Shown here in pieces: positions 9,920 through 18,649 of a stretch of 64,000 nucleotides of DNA. The notes under the pieces are model-generated. The model was given only the letters and a program-made list of their open reading frames with translations, was not told the origin of the DNA and made no database searches. The position numbers were made by a program, and so were the translations under genes. Origin of the DNA: Microvirga arvi (GTDB taxonomy: Bacteria > Pseudomonadota > Alphaproteobacteria > Rhizobiales > Beijerinckiaceae); the NCBI RefSeq assembly GCF_016892765.1, contig NZ_JAFEMD010000009.1, positions 82,657-146,656 on the forward strand, given 5' to 3'. Each line of letters opens with the position of its first letter. Position 1 is the stretch's first letter.

Positions 9920-11497
9920 ATGCTGACCTTGAGGCTGCCCCATCCCGGAAGCCTTGTGGCCTTTGCCATTCTGGCTCTGGTCGCGGGCGGCTTCATCGCG
10001 CTTGCCACCTTCGATGGAGGAACGCCGACGCTTTTCTCCATCGGCCCCTATCTCGGCAGGGTGCTCGCCTTTTCGATCATCCAGGCGACGCTTTCGACGA
10101 TCCTGTCCCTTGCCCTCGGTATCGGTCTGGCGCTCGCTCTCGTCCGGCGCGTCTTCCCTGGCCGGAGCATCGTTCTGGCAGCCTTGAGCACGACGATGGT
10201 GATGCCGACCATCGTTGCCGTCTTTGCGGTCTTCGCCGTCTACGGTCGAAGCGGCTGGCTCGCCGAATTGCTCGCCTTCTTCGGATGGGAGACTCGGTTC
10301 AGCATCTTCGGCTATCCCGGCATTCTCATCGCGCATGTGTTCCTGAACGCCCCCTTCGTGGCGCGGCTCTCGCTGGATGGCTTGAACCAGATTCCGGCTG
10401 AGCATTGGCGCCTCGCCACTGCCTTCGGCTTCACGCCGACGCAGGTTTTCCGCCACCTCGATTGGCCCGTCCTGCGTGCAGAACTGCCCGGCATCTCGGG
10501 CCTCATCTTTCTCATGTGCTTCAAAAGCTTCGCCATCGTGCTCGCGCTCGGGGGTGGCCCGAGCCGTTCCACCCTCGAAGTGGCGATCTATGAAGCGCTC
10601 AAGATCGATCTCGATTTCGGCCGCGTTGCGTGGCTGGCCCTGATCCAGCTCGTCATCTGCCTATCGATGACGGCTCTTCTCCACTGGGCCTTCACGCGAC
10701 CACCTGTCGGCCACACGATCCGCAACCTCGTTCGCCGTCCCGATGCGAAGGACCGCCGCCTGAGAATCGTCGACACGATCGTGCTCACGGTTGGAGCGCT
10801 CTTCATCGCGCCGCTCGGCTTCAGCGTCCTGACAGGCTTGCGCAATATCCTCGATGTCCTGGACGAAGATCTTTTTCAGGCTTTTGTCACGAGTATGATC
10901 ATCGCGGCTGCCGCCGCCGTCATCGCCTGCTTGCTCGCTCTCGCGCTCGCGTCCGCGGCGCGCCGCCGGCGCCTCGTTCTGCGCTCACCACGCATCGCAG
11001 CCGTCTACGACTTCCTGCCCGATACGCTCCTCGCCATTCCGCCTTTTGCACTGACGGCAGGCCTCTTCCTGCTGCTCCAGCGCTTCGGTGATCCCTCGTC
11101 CGCCGGATTCATCCTTCTGCCACTCATCAACGGGCTGGCTGCATTGCCCTTCGCTTACCGCTATGTCGCGCCCCATCTCCTCAACGTCGAGGAGCGCTAC
11201 GGCCGGGTCGCGGCTTCTCTCGGCGTCACCGGCTGGGCGAAGCTGACGATCATGGACTGGCCCGCTCTCAAGCGCCCGCTTGCTGCAGGCCTTGCCTTGT
11301 CCATGGCGCTGTCGTTCGGCGATTTCGGCATCATCGCCCTCTTCGGGGGCACGGAACTCGTGACCCTGCCCTATCTTCTCTACGAGCGCCTCGGCGCCTA
11401 CCGGCTGGATGAGGCCTCGGCCATCGGACTCGTCATCGTTCTCGTCGCCTTTCTCCTGGCTCATGTTTCAGGTCGCCTGTCCCATGCTGATGATTGA
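9920..11497 (+). CDS. thiP: Thiamine ABC transporter permease
   Basis: A 525-residue double permease of the ThiP/FbpB type: two copies of the binding-protein-dependent permease domain, with many hydrophobic segments from FAILALVAGGFIAL onward. The EAA loops are recognisable as AEHWRLATAFGFTPTQVFRH (first half, ~res 160) and VEERYGRVAASLGVTGWAKL (second half, ~res 430). It forms the inner-membrane channel with ThiB and ThiQ. Its end overlaps the thiQ start by 14 bases, which indicates translational coupling. Confidence 0.95.
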   Translation: MLTLRLPHPGSLVAFAILALVAGGFIALATFDGGTPTLFSIGPYLGRVLAFSIIQATLSTILSLALGIGLALALVRRVFPGRSIVLAALSTTMVMPTIVAVFAVFAVYGRSGWLAELLAFFGWETRFSIFGYPGILIAHVFLNAPFVARLSLDGLNQIPAEHWRLATAFGFTPTQVFRHLDWPVLRAELPGISGLIFLMCFKSFAIVLALGGGPSRSTLEVAIYEALKIDLDFGRVAWLALIQLVICLSMTALLHWAFTRPPVGHTIRNLVRRPDAKDRRLRIVDTIVLTVGALFIAPLGFSVLTGLRNILDVLDEDLFQAFVTSMIIAAAAAVIACLLALALASAARRRRLVLRSPRIAAVYDFLPDTLLAIPPFALTAGLFLLLQRFGDPSSAGFILLPLINGLAALPFAYRYVAPHLLNVEERYGRVAASLGVTGWAKLTIMDWPALKRPLAAGLALSMALSFGDFGIIALFGGTELVTLPYLLYERLGAYRLDEASAIGLVIVLVAFLLAHVSGRLSHADD

Positions 11498-12185
11498 GAA
11501 CTGCCACCTGACCTGGCCCGATTTCGTGGCGGATTATTCCCTTTCGGTGAAGTCAGGAAACCTCTGCGCCGTCATCGGCCCCTCCGGCGGCGGCAAGACC
11601 ACCCTGCTCCATATGATCGCCGGCTTCGAGACACCGGAAAGCGGACGGCTGACCTTCGGCGGCCAGAACCTTCTGCCGCTGGAGCCTGCCAAACGTCCTG
11701 TCGCCATGGTCTTCCAGGATCACAACCTGTTTCCTCACCTGAGCGTCACGCAGAACATCGGCCTGGGCCTGCGCCCCTCGCTGCACATGACCGATGATGA
11801 GACGATGCTCATCGAAGAGACGCTGGAGGCTGTTGGATTGAGGGGATTTGGCTCCCGCAAGCCCGGCGATATGTCGGGAGGTCAGCGTCAGCGCGTGGCG
11901 CTGGCCCGTGCACTTGTATCAGGGCGTCCGCTGATCCTGCTCGACGAACCCTTCAGCAGCCTCGATCCCACCTTGCGCCGTGACATGATCCTGCTTGTCG
12001 ACGAGATGAGGCGCAGGCGCCCGGTCACGATCCTGATGACGATCCACACGCCGGAGGATGCAGCCGATGTGGCGGATCAGATGGTCTTCGTTGCTGACGG
12101 AAAGGTCATTGCCTCGGGATCGCCCTCATCCATTCTCAACAGCTCGCTTGCGCCGCGGATCGCCGCTGCCGTGTCGAATTCGTGA
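11484..12185 (+). CDS. thiQ: Thiamine ABC transporter ATP-binding protein
   Basis: A 233-residue ABC ATPase: Walker A GPSGGGKTT, Q-loop VFQDHNLF, signature MSGGQRQRVALARAL, Walker B LILLDEPFSSLD, and the H-loop in TIHTPED. ThiQ proteins are about 230 residues, which supports a start at 11484 (MLMIENCHLTW) or at the neighbouring ATG 11490. It is the last gene of the riboswitch-controlled thiBPQ unit; the ~280-base stretch that follows ends the transcript and precedes the amino-sugar operon. Confidence 0.95.
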   Translation: MLMIENCHLTWPDFVADYSLSVKSGNLCAVIGPSGGGKTTLLHMIAGFETPESGRLTFGGQNLLPLEPAKRPVAMVFQDHNLFPHLSVTQNIGLGLRPSLHMTDDETMLIEETLEAVGLRGFGSRKPGDMSGGQRQRVALARALVSGRPLILLDEPFSSLDPTLRRDMILLVDEMRRRRPVTILMTIHTPEDAADVADQMVFVADGKVIASGSPSSILNSSLAPRIAAAVSNS

Positions 12186-12462
12186 ACAAAGCCTCATTCA
12201 CGGAACGATCGGTCTGAACCATTGCTCCCGAAGTAAGACTTGCCGACAAGTGACCTCATACTGGTATCGCGGGACTTCAAAGACAATTTTTCTTTGACGG
12301 CGTCCTGCGACCCTGCAGGAGCCTCTCGTACACTTACACGATGCAGCATCCATGAGCTTGATTCCCAAAGCTGTTGGGTATTGCCACTGGCGCCTCTTCC
12401 CGAACTGGATATTAAGTGGCATTGTGCCCGTCCACTCTTTCGATCCCGAGATCCGCTCGCGC
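12186..12462. other. Intergenic stretch before the nag operon
   Basis: No gene recognised. It should hold the end of thiBPQ and the promoter of the kinase-gntR-nagB-nagA operon. A half-site ACTGGTAT lies at 12259-12266, similar to half-sites at 20211-20273 and 22488-22506 in the same island. No convincing terminator or -35/-10 pair stands out. Confidence 0.4.
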
Positions 12463-13341
12463 ATGACCGACCTCCTGTTCCTTGGCATCGATGGCGGCGG
12501 CACCAAATGCCGGGCCCGGCTGCGCAATGCGCAAGGAGACTTGCTGGGGGAAGGAACGGGTGGCCCATCCAACATCCGTCTCGACCCCGAACTGGTCTGG
12601 ACCTCGATTCTGTCGGCCTGCCACGAAGCCTTGTCCCAGGCAGGGCTTCACAAGGGCGATCTCGGTCGCATACACGCCGGCATGGGAGCCGCCGGCGCGG
12701 GCCAGACAAGCGCCGTCGAGCGCCTCTTGACCCGTTCGCATCCTTTCGCTTCCTTCGAGATCGAAACGGATGCCCACACCGCCTGGCTTGGCGCCTTCAA
12801 CGGAGGTGACGGGGCGATTCTCATCGTCGGTACGGGCTCTTGCGGCTATGGCGGCGTGAGCGGGCAATGCCATTACGTCGGCGGCTGGGGCTACGAGATT
12901 TCCGATGAGGGCAGCGGAGCCGTGATCGGGCGGGAACTCCTGCGCCGCTGCGTCTGGGCTCATGACGGACGTGCGCCTGCAACCCCGCTCTCCGATGCGG
13001 TGCTGGCCGAGTTCAAGAACGATCTCGAGGTTCTGGTCGATTGGGTCGGCAAGGCCCGGCCGAGCGATTACGGGCGCTATGCGCCGCTCGTCCTGGACTA
13101 TGCCGAGCGGCGCGATCCGCTCGGCATCGACATCGTTGCGGAAGCCGCCACCGGGTTAGGCAGGATCGCCACCCGTCTCCTCGATCTCGGCGCTCCGGCA
13201 ATCTGTCTTTTCGGGGGCCTTGCCGAGCCCCTGCGTCCCTGGCTCCCGCCGCCTGTGCAGCGGACCATTACCGCTCCGATAGCCGATGCCCTGGATGGCG
13301 CCATCCTGCTTGCCCGCACGTCCATGGCGGGGAGGCCCTGA
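12463..13341 (+). CDS. BadF/BadG-type sugar kinase, probable N-acetylglucosamine kinase
   Basis: A 292-residue ASKHA-fold kinase: phosphate-1 loop FLGIDGGGTKCRARL at the N-terminus and phosphate-2 region ILIVGTGSCGYGGV. The BcrAD/BadFG family includes eukaryotic-type GlcNAc kinases and bacterial MurK. First position in an operon with gntR, a NagB-II-type isomerase and nagA points to phosphorylation of GlcNAc (or GlcN) entering without a PTS. The start at 12463 (MTDLLFLGIDGG) puts the ATP motif at the usual position; an in-frame ATG at 12352 would add 37 unlikely residues. The stop overlaps the next start (TGATG). Confidence 0.85.
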   Translation: MTDLLFLGIDGGGTKCRARLRNAQGDLLGEGTGGPSNIRLDPELVWTSILSACHEALSQAGLHKGDLGRIHAGMGAAGAGQTSAVERLLTRSHPFASFEIETDAHTAWLGAFNGGDGAILIVGTGSCGYGGVSGQCHYVGGWGYEISDEGSGAVIGRELLRRCVWAHDGRAPATPLSDAVLAEFKNDLEVLVDWVGKARPSDYGRYAPLVLDYAERRDPLGIDIVAEAATGLGRIATRLLDLGAPAICLFGGLAEPLRPWLPPPVQRTITAPIADALDGAILLARTSMAGRP

Positions 13342-14126
13342 TGAATCAGCTCTCCGGCGAGGCACTGGCGCTTCTTCCCCTCAACGAGGCCAATCCCACG
13401 CCTCTCTATCTCCAGCTGCAGCAATCCATCGAGGAGGCGGTGCGTAACGGCGCGCTCAAGGCGGATGCGGCGCTTCCTGGAGAGCGGGACCTCGCCAAGC
13501 AGCTTGGCATTTCGCGCGTGACCGTGCGCAAGGCCATTACGGGCTTGGTGCAGAAGGGCGTGCTCGTCCAACGCTGGGGTTCGGGCACCTTCATCGCGCC
13601 GCAGATGCGGCTGGAGCAGCCCCTCTCCCGCCTGTCGAGCTTCACCGACGACATGTCGGCGCGCGGCCTGAAATCCTCGGCCGTGATGCTGAGCCAGTCG
13701 ATTGGCCAAGCCTCGACGGATGAGCTCATGGCGCTTGGTCTCTCACCGGGCGATCTTGTAAGCCGGGTCAACCGCCTGCGTCTGGCGAACGGAATTCCCA
13801 TGGCGATCGAAAACGCCGTCGTTCCGTCACGCGTTCTGCCTGATCCATCCCTGGTCAAGCAGTCCCTGTATGCCGTCCTGCACGAGAAGGGGTTCATGCC
13901 GACCCGAGCCCTCCAGCGGCTGCATGCGGTGCTTCTCACCGAGGAACAGGCGTCCCTCCTCGGCGTTCCGCCTCAGAGCCCCGCGCTCTACATCGAGCGC
14001 CGCTCGTTCACCGCAACGGGCGAAGTGGTCGAGTTCACCTCGTCCTATTATCGGGGCGATGCCTATGATTTCGTGGCCGAGCTGACCATCAGCCCGCCCG
14101 ACCGGATGCAGAATAATGACGTCTGA
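13341..14126 (+). CDS. GntR/HutC-family transcriptional regulator with UTRA domain
   Basis: A 261-residue regulator. The N-terminal winged helix contains PLYLQLQQSIEEAV, LPGERDLAKQLGISRVTVRK and a wing GVLVQRWGSGTFI. The C-terminal UTRA ligand domain (from ~res 95) ends with the typical IERRSFTATGEVVEFTSSYYRGDAYDF region, cited here in parts. Regulators of this type (NagR/YvoA, DasR, NagQ) sense GlcN-6-P or GlcNAc-6-P and control amino-sugar genes. It overlaps the upstream kinase by one base and the downstream isomerase by 11 bases. It is the best candidate to bind the TGGT half-sites in this island. Confidence 0.9.
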   Translation: MNQLSGEALALLPLNEANPTPLYLQLQQSIEEAVRNGALKADAALPGERDLAKQLGISRVTVRKAITGLVQKGVLVQRWGSGTFIAPQMRLEQPLSRLSSFTDDMSARGLKSSAVMLSQSIGQASTDELMALGLSPGDLVSRVNRLRLANGIPMAIENAVVPSRVLPDPSLVKQSLYAVLHEKGFMPTRALQRLHAVLLTEEQASLLGVPPQSPALYIERRSFTATGEVVEFTSSYYRGDAYDFVAELTISPPDRMQNNDV

Positions 14127-15171
14127 AAACAATAGCGCTGTTTCCACCATCACGGCCATGCTGCGAGAGGCGCAGGAGGCGCCGCAGGTTGTCGCGCATC
14201 TGCTCGAAAGCAATGCGCCTCTCTGCCGCGACCTGGGCGAGCGGCTGCGTGCCTCTCCCCCGCCCTTCGCCGTGACCTGCGCGCGAGGCAGCTCCGACAA
14301 TGCGGCAACCTTCGTCAAGTATCTGCTCGAAATCCATTCAGGCCTCGTGACGGCGTCAGTCGGCCCCTCGGTGACCTCCGTCTATGAGGCGCGCCCACGC
14401 ATGCGTGATGCGCTCTTCCTCGCGGTGTCGCAATCGGGCCGCAGCCCGGACATCCTCAACCTTGCGCAGGCCGGTCGCGATGACGGTGCACTCACGGTCG
14501 CGCTGGTGAACGACACCTCCTCGCCGCTTGCCTCCACCTGCGAGGTCGTGCTGCCGCTCCATGCGGGTCCGGAAAAGAGCGTAGCTGCCACGAAATCCTT
14601 CATTGCGGCGCTCGCTGCCGGATTGCAGCTCGTCGCCCATTGGTCGCAGGACCAGGAGCTGCTGAATGCGCTCGACACTCTGCCGGATGTTCTCGCGAAG
14701 GCGTCCGCCGCCGATTGGTCGTCCGCGCTGCCGCTCCTGTCGGACGCGAACAATCTCTTCGTCGTCGGGCGCGGCGTGGGCTTTGCTGTCGCACAAGAGG
14801 CCGCACTCAAGCTCAAGGAGACATCCGGCGTTCATGCGGAGGCGATGAGCGCCGCTGAGTTGATGCATGGCCCCTGGACATTGGCCGGCGATCACTTCCC
14901 GATCATGGTTCTGAGCCAGCGGGACGAGACTCTGAGCGGCGTCAATGATCTCGTGACGAAGCTGAACGAGCAGGGCGTTCCCGTCGTCGTCGCCGGCGCG
15001 GCGGAAGGCCCCGCCACCGTCATGCTGCCGCCCGTCGAGGATGTGCATCCCTATCTCGCGCCGATCGCGCTCATCCAGAGCTTCTACCCCCTCGTGAACG
15101 CCATTGCCCTGTCCCGCGGCCGCAACCCCGACAATCCCCCGCGCCTGCGCAAGGTGACGGAGACCGTCTGA
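14116..15171 (+). CDS. Double-SIS sugar-phosphate isomerase/deaminase, NagB-II type
   Basis: A 351-residue protein with two SIS domains, like the isomerase half of GlmS but without the N-terminal glutaminase: CARGSSDNAATFVKYLLE (~res 55), SQSGRSPDILNL (~105), GPEKSVAATKSFIAAL (~150), then a second SIS with VVGRGVGFAVAQEAALKLKE (~215) and EAMSAAELMHGPW. In amino-sugar operons such proteins act as alternative glucosamine-6-phosphate deaminases (NagB-II), giving fructose-6-phosphate and ammonia. No classical NagB is present in the window. Its stop overlaps the nagA start (ATGA). Confidence 0.88.
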   Translation: MTSENNSAVSTITAMLREAQEAPQVVAHLLESNAPLCRDLGERLRASPPPFAVTCARGSSDNAATFVKYLLEIHSGLVTASVGPSVTSVYEARPRMRDALFLAVSQSGRSPDILNLAQAGRDDGALTVALVNDTSSPLASTCEVVLPLHAGPEKSVAATKSFIAALAAGLQLVAHWSQDQELLNALDTLPDVLAKASAADWSSALPLLSDANNLFVVGRGVGFAVAQEAALKLKETSGVHAEAMSAAELMHGPWTLAGDHFPIMVLSQRDETLSGVNDLVTKLNEQGVPVVVAGAAEGPATVMLPPVEDVHPYLAPIALIQSFYPLVNAIALSRGRNPDNPPRLRKVTETV

Positions 15172-16304
15172 TGGCCATTGCTCTCACCGGAGCCCGCATC
15201 TTCGACGGGTCCCACATGCTCGATGGCCGTGCCGTCGTGATCGAGAGCGGCCGCATCCTCGACGTCCCCCACGTGGAGAACCTCGGAACCGGCATCGAAC
15301 GCCGCGAGGTGGACGGCCTGCTGGCTCCCGGCTTCATCGACGTCCAAGTCAATGGCGGCGGCGGCGTCCTCTACAACGACGTGCGCAGCGTCGATGGCAT
15401 CAGGACCATCGCGAACGCGCACCGCGCCTATGGCACCACCGGTCTCTTGCCGACCTTCATCACGGATACCCGTGAGACGATGGCGGAGGCGGTCGAGGCC
15501 ATGCGGGGAGCCCTGGAAGCACGCGTCCCCGGCGTTCTCGGCATCCATCTCGAAGGCCCCTTCATCAGCCCCGAGCGCAAGGGTGTGCACAATCCTGCTT
15601 TTATGCGCCCGATGGAGGAGGAGGACATCGCCATCATGACCTCCTTGCGGGAGGGCCGCACTCTGGTGACGCTGGCGCCTGAGCGCAACAGCATGGCGTC
15701 CATCGCGCGGCTTGCTTCCGCAGGCGTGCTGATCTGTGCAGGTCACACGGCCAGCGATTACGCCACCGTCATGGAAGCCACGCGCCACGGCCTGCGCGGA
15801 TTCACGCATCTTTACAACGCCATGCCGCCGCTGGCCGGCCGCGATCCGGGCCCTGTAGGCGCAGCCCTCGACAGCAGGGATACATGGTGCGGCCTCATCG
15901 TGGATGGGCATCATGTCAGCGATGCCGCTCTGCGGGTCGCGATTGCCGCCAAGGGCACGGAGCGGATGATGCTCGTGACTGATGCCATGTCGGTCACGGG
16001 CACGGATCTCGCGAGCTTCGACCTTCATGGCCGGACGATCTACCGCAAGGATGGCCGGCTCACCACGGAGGACGGGACGCTCGCCGGTTCCGATCTCGAC
16101 ATGGCGAGCGCCGTGCGCAACAGCGTCCAGCGCCTAGGTCTTGCCCTGCCGGATGTGCTGCGGATGGCGTCCCTCGTGCCGGCAAGCTTCCTCCGGCTCG
16201 ATCATGAGCTCGGGCGCCTTGCACCGGGCTATCGCGCAGACCTCGTTCTCCTCGACGAGGCCTTGAATGTGCGACAGACCTGGATTTCTGGAAGCAGCGA
16301 CTGA
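15171..16304 (+). CDS. nagA: N-acetylglucosamine-6-phosphate deacetylase
   Basis: A 377-residue amidohydrolase: LAPGFIDVQVNGGGG (~res 50), GIHLEGPFISPERKGVHNP (metal-binding Glu, ~125), CAGHTASD (~190), FTHLYNAMPPLAGRDPG (~210), and LVTDAMSVTG with the catalytic Asp (~270). It removes acetate from GlcNAc-6-P to give GlcN-6-P for the upstream NagB-II-type deaminase. It is the last gene of the kinase-gntR-nagB-nagA unit, and all four genes overlap, so expression is tightly coupled. Confidence 0.96.
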   Translation: MAIALTGARIFDGSHMLDGRAVVIESGRILDVPHVENLGTGIERREVDGLLAPGFIDVQVNGGGGVLYNDVRSVDGIRTIANAHRAYGTTGLLPTFITDTRETMAEAVEAMRGALEARVPGVLGIHLEGPFISPERKGVHNPAFMRPMEEEDIAIMTSLREGRTLVTLAPERNSMASIARLASAGVLICAGHTASDYATVMEATRHGLRGFTHLYNAMPPLAGRDPGPVGAALDSRDTWCGLIVDGHHVSDAALRVAIAAKGTERMMLVTDAMSVTGTDLASFDLHGRTIYRKDGRLTTEDGTLAGSDLDMASAVRNSVQRLGLALPDVLRMASLVPASFLRLDHELGRLAPGYRADLVLLDEALNVRQTWISGSSD

Positions 16305-16349
16305 TCAGGGTGGCTCCGCTCAATAGGACGTGGTGCACATTGACCAGCG

Positions 16350-16381
16350 GAGGCACTGAATCTCCGATGCCTCAGCCTTTT
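16350..16381 (+). terminator. Possible terminator after nagA
   Basis: GAGGCA (16350-16355) pairs with TGCCTC (16368-16373), and TTTT follows shortly after. The stem is only six pairs and overlaps the stop of the convergent GNAT gene, so this is a weak call. Confidence 0.35.
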
Positions 16382-16809
16382 GCGTAGAGGACGAAGCTGC
16401 GGCTCCTGCCGGCAAATTCCCGATCATATTCCCGCTCGACACGCCAGCCATGGCGCTCGTAGAAGCGGCGGGCACCATGATTGTCGCGGAAGCATTCGAG
16501 CGTTCGGGCTCCTCGCACCTCTGCTTCCTTCAGCAGACGTTCGCCACCGCCCCTGCCGCTGGCAGCGGGATCCATGAAGAGCATGTCGATGTGCCCGTCG
16601 GTCATGAGCAGGAAGCCGGCAGGCTTTTCATGTGAGACGGCGACCAGCATGTGCTCCCATGACGAGGCGAAGCGTTCGGCAAAGAACGAAGCATTCCGGT
16701 CCTGGAGCGCAGGCTCTTCCAGAATGCATGCAAAGGCAGCGCGGTAGGATCGTTCTGCAATGGCGGCCAGGGCTGGGATGTCATCCGTCCCGGCGGCCCG
16801 CACGATCAC
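16372..16809 (-). CDS. GNAT-family N-acetyltransferase
   Basis: A 145-residue GNAT: IVRAAGTDDIPALAAIAERSY at the N-terminus (cited in part), an acetyl-CoA loop DPAASGRGGGERLL matching the Q/RxxGxG/A pattern, and the C-terminal ARRFYERHGWRVEREY motif typical of the family. It starts with GTG at 16809 in a GTGA overlap with the stop of the upstream permease, so it is the last gene of the binding-protein/permease operon. Its substrate may be an amine of the imported peptide or amino sugar, which is only inference from context. Confidence 0.85.
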   Translation of the reverse strand: MIVRAAGTDDIPALAAIAERSYRAAFACILEEPALQDRNASFFAERFASSWEHMLVAVSHEKPAGFLLMTDGHIDMLFMDPAASGRGGGERLLKEAEVRGARTLECFRDNHGARRFYERHGWRVEREYDREFAGRSRSFVLYAKG

Positions 16810-17630
16810 GGCTGCCCCCTCAGGCGCGGATCGAGGGTGTCGCGCAGAGCGTCTCCCAAGAGATTGAAGCCGAAAGACAGGAAGAGGATGGCAAAGCCCG
16901 CGAAGATGGCGCTCCAGGGCGAGAGCATGAGAAAGTTGCGCCCCTCGGACAGCATCAAGCCGAGGGACGGCGTCGGCGGCTGGGTGCCGAGCCCAAGGAA
17001 GGAGAGCGAGGCCTCGACCAGGATTGCGGCTGACAGCAGAAGGCTCGTCTGGACCAGGATGACCGAGGCGAGATTGGGCAGGATGTGCAGGAAGATGATG
17101 CGCGCATCCGATGCACCGATGGCCCGCGCGCCGGCCACGTATTCGCTCTCGCAGAGTACCAATGCAGGACCGCGCAGGAGCCTTGCGAAAATCGGCGTGT
17201 AGACTACCGCAATGGCAGCGGCTGCGCTGTAGGTATGAGGCCCCAGCACTGCGATGATGCCGATGGCGAGAAGCATCACCGGGAAGGCGAAGAGCACATC
17301 CATGATGCGCATGATGATGCGGTCGAGCCAACCGCGGTAATAGGCGGCCACAAGCCCGAGTGCGCCTCCGGCAAAGAGCGCGATTGCGACGGCGAGCAGG
17401 CAGGCGATGAGCGAGGTGCGATAGCCGTAAAGGATCCGTGTCAGCACATCGCGCCCCAGCTGATCGGTGCCGAACCAGTTCAGCTCGGTCGGCGCCCGTA
17501 GGCGCCGCGCTACGCTCTGTGCCATGGGATCGTAAGGGGCGAACAACGGCGCGCCGAGCGCAAGGATGATCTGAATCGCCACCAGAACAACCGCGAAGGC
17601 GAGAAGCTTGTTCCTGGCCAGACGCTGCAC
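16806..17630 (-). CDS. Oligopeptide/dipeptide-type ABC transporter permease (DppC/OppC-like)
   Basis: A 274-residue inner-membrane permease with the OppC N-terminal segment (LLAFAVVLVAIQIILALGAP), the LNWFGTDQLGRDVLTRILYG motif, and an EAA loop YVAGARAIGASDARIIFLHI (~res 165). It pairs with the adjacent DppB-like permease; five bases separate them. The operon contains no ATPase gene, so the energy-coupling subunit must be encoded elsewhere. Context with anmK, murQ and nag genes suggests muropeptide or amino-sugar peptide import, but the ligand cannot be read from sequence. Confidence 0.92.
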   Translation of the reverse strand: MQRLARNKLLAFAVVLVAIQIILALGAPLFAPYDPMAQSVARRLRAPTELNWFGTDQLGRDVLTRILYGYRTSLIACLLAVAIALFAGGALGLVAAYYRGWLDRIIMRIMDVLFAFPVMLLAIGIIAVLGPHTYSAAAAIAVVYTPIFARLLRGPALVLCESEYVAGARAIGASDARIIFLHILPNLASVILVQTSLLLSAAILVEASLSFLGLGTQPPTPSLGLMLSEGRNFLMLSPWSAIFAGFAILFLSFGFNLLGDALRDTLDPRLRGQP

Positions 17631-17634
17631 GACT

Positions 17635-18582
17635 TTAGGCCCTCACCCGAGGGTCGACGACGATATAAAGCAGGTCGACGAGGAAGTTCACGATGACGAA
17701 GCCCGCCGTCACGACCAGAATGGTTGCCTGGATCAGCGGATAGTTGCGCTCGGCAATGGCTCCGAGGATGAGGCGGCCGAGGCCCGGGATCGCGAAGACC
17801 TGCTCGACCACGATGGCGCCGCCGAGAAGATACCCGGTCATGATGCCGACGCTGGTGAGGAACGGGATCAGCGCATTGCGCAGAGCGTGCTTGTAAACGA
17901 CCTTGCGCTCGGCCAAACCCTTGGCGCGGGCGGTGCGGATATAGTCCTGGCCGAGCGCATCGAGCATCGCCGAGCGCACGAGGCGCGAGAGATTGGCAAG
18001 GATCGGCAGCGCCAAGGCTATCGCCGGCAGGGTCATCCGTTGGAGATTGCCGATCGGGTCCTCGGAGAACGGAACATAGCCAAGCGACGCGAAGCCCGGC
18101 GCCCAGGTGGCGAGAAGCAGGATCAGCACAATCCCGAGCCAGAAGGAGGGGATCGTCAGACCGGCGATCGACGTCACGCGCATTGCGACGTCCGCCGCCC
18201 CGCCGCGGGTCTGCGCCATCAGGCAGCCGATGGGCACTGCCAGCACGGCCCCAACAAGAAGCGCGAGGAGCGTGAGTTCCAGCGTCGGCCACAAATGCAG
18301 GAGGATTTCGGCCGCCACGGGCCGGCCCGTCCACAGGGAGGTTCCGAAATCACCGCGGAGAGCCGAACCGGCCCAGAGCAGGTACTGCTCGACGATGGGA
18401 CGGTCGAGGCCGACGCGGCGGTTGAGTTCCGCCATACGCTCAGGCGTGATCTCGGTGTTCGCCCCCAGCATGATCGCCACCGCGTCGCCCGGGATCAGGC
18501 GGATCATCAGAAACACGATCACCGACACGCCGAACAGGACGATGACGAGATCGACGAGGCGGGCAAGCAGAACGCGATTCAT
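17635..18582 (-). CDS. Oligopeptide/dipeptide-type ABC transporter permease (DppB/OppB-like)
   Basis: A 315-residue permease: N-terminal membrane segment LARLVDLVIVLFGVSVIVFL, the RLIPGDAV motif typical of DppB/OppB, several further hydrophobic helices, and an EAA loop YIRTARAKGLAERKVVYKHA (~res 210). The start at 18582 (MNRVLLARL) puts the first helix at the N-terminus; an in-frame ATG 39 bases earlier is less likely. It lies 67 bases after the solute-binding-protein gene and directly before the second permease. Confidence 0.92.
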   Translation of the reverse strand: MNRVLLARLVDLVIVLFGVSVIVFLMIRLIPGDAVAIMLGANTEITPERMAELNRRVGLDRPIVEQYLLWAGSALRGDFGTSLWTGRPVAAEILLHLWPTLELTLLALLVGAVLAVPIGCLMAQTRGGAADVAMRVTSIAGLTIPSFWLGIVLILLLATWAPGFASLGYVPFSEDPIGNLQRMTLPAIALALPILANLSRLVRSAMLDALGQDYIRTARAKGLAERKVVYKHALRNALIPFLTSVGIMTGYLLGGAIVVEQVFAIPGLGRLILGAIAERNYPLIQATILVVTAGFVIVNFLVDLLYIVVDPRVRA

Positions 18583-18649
18583 GCGGACAGGCTCTTTGAA
18601 AAAAGAATCCCGGCGCCGCATTCGTGCGGCGCCGGGCAGTGGAAGCCGC

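Noticed and set aside
14116..15171. Calling the SIS protein GlmS
   Set aside because: It lacks the N-terminal Cys glutaminase domain and sits in a catabolic operon.
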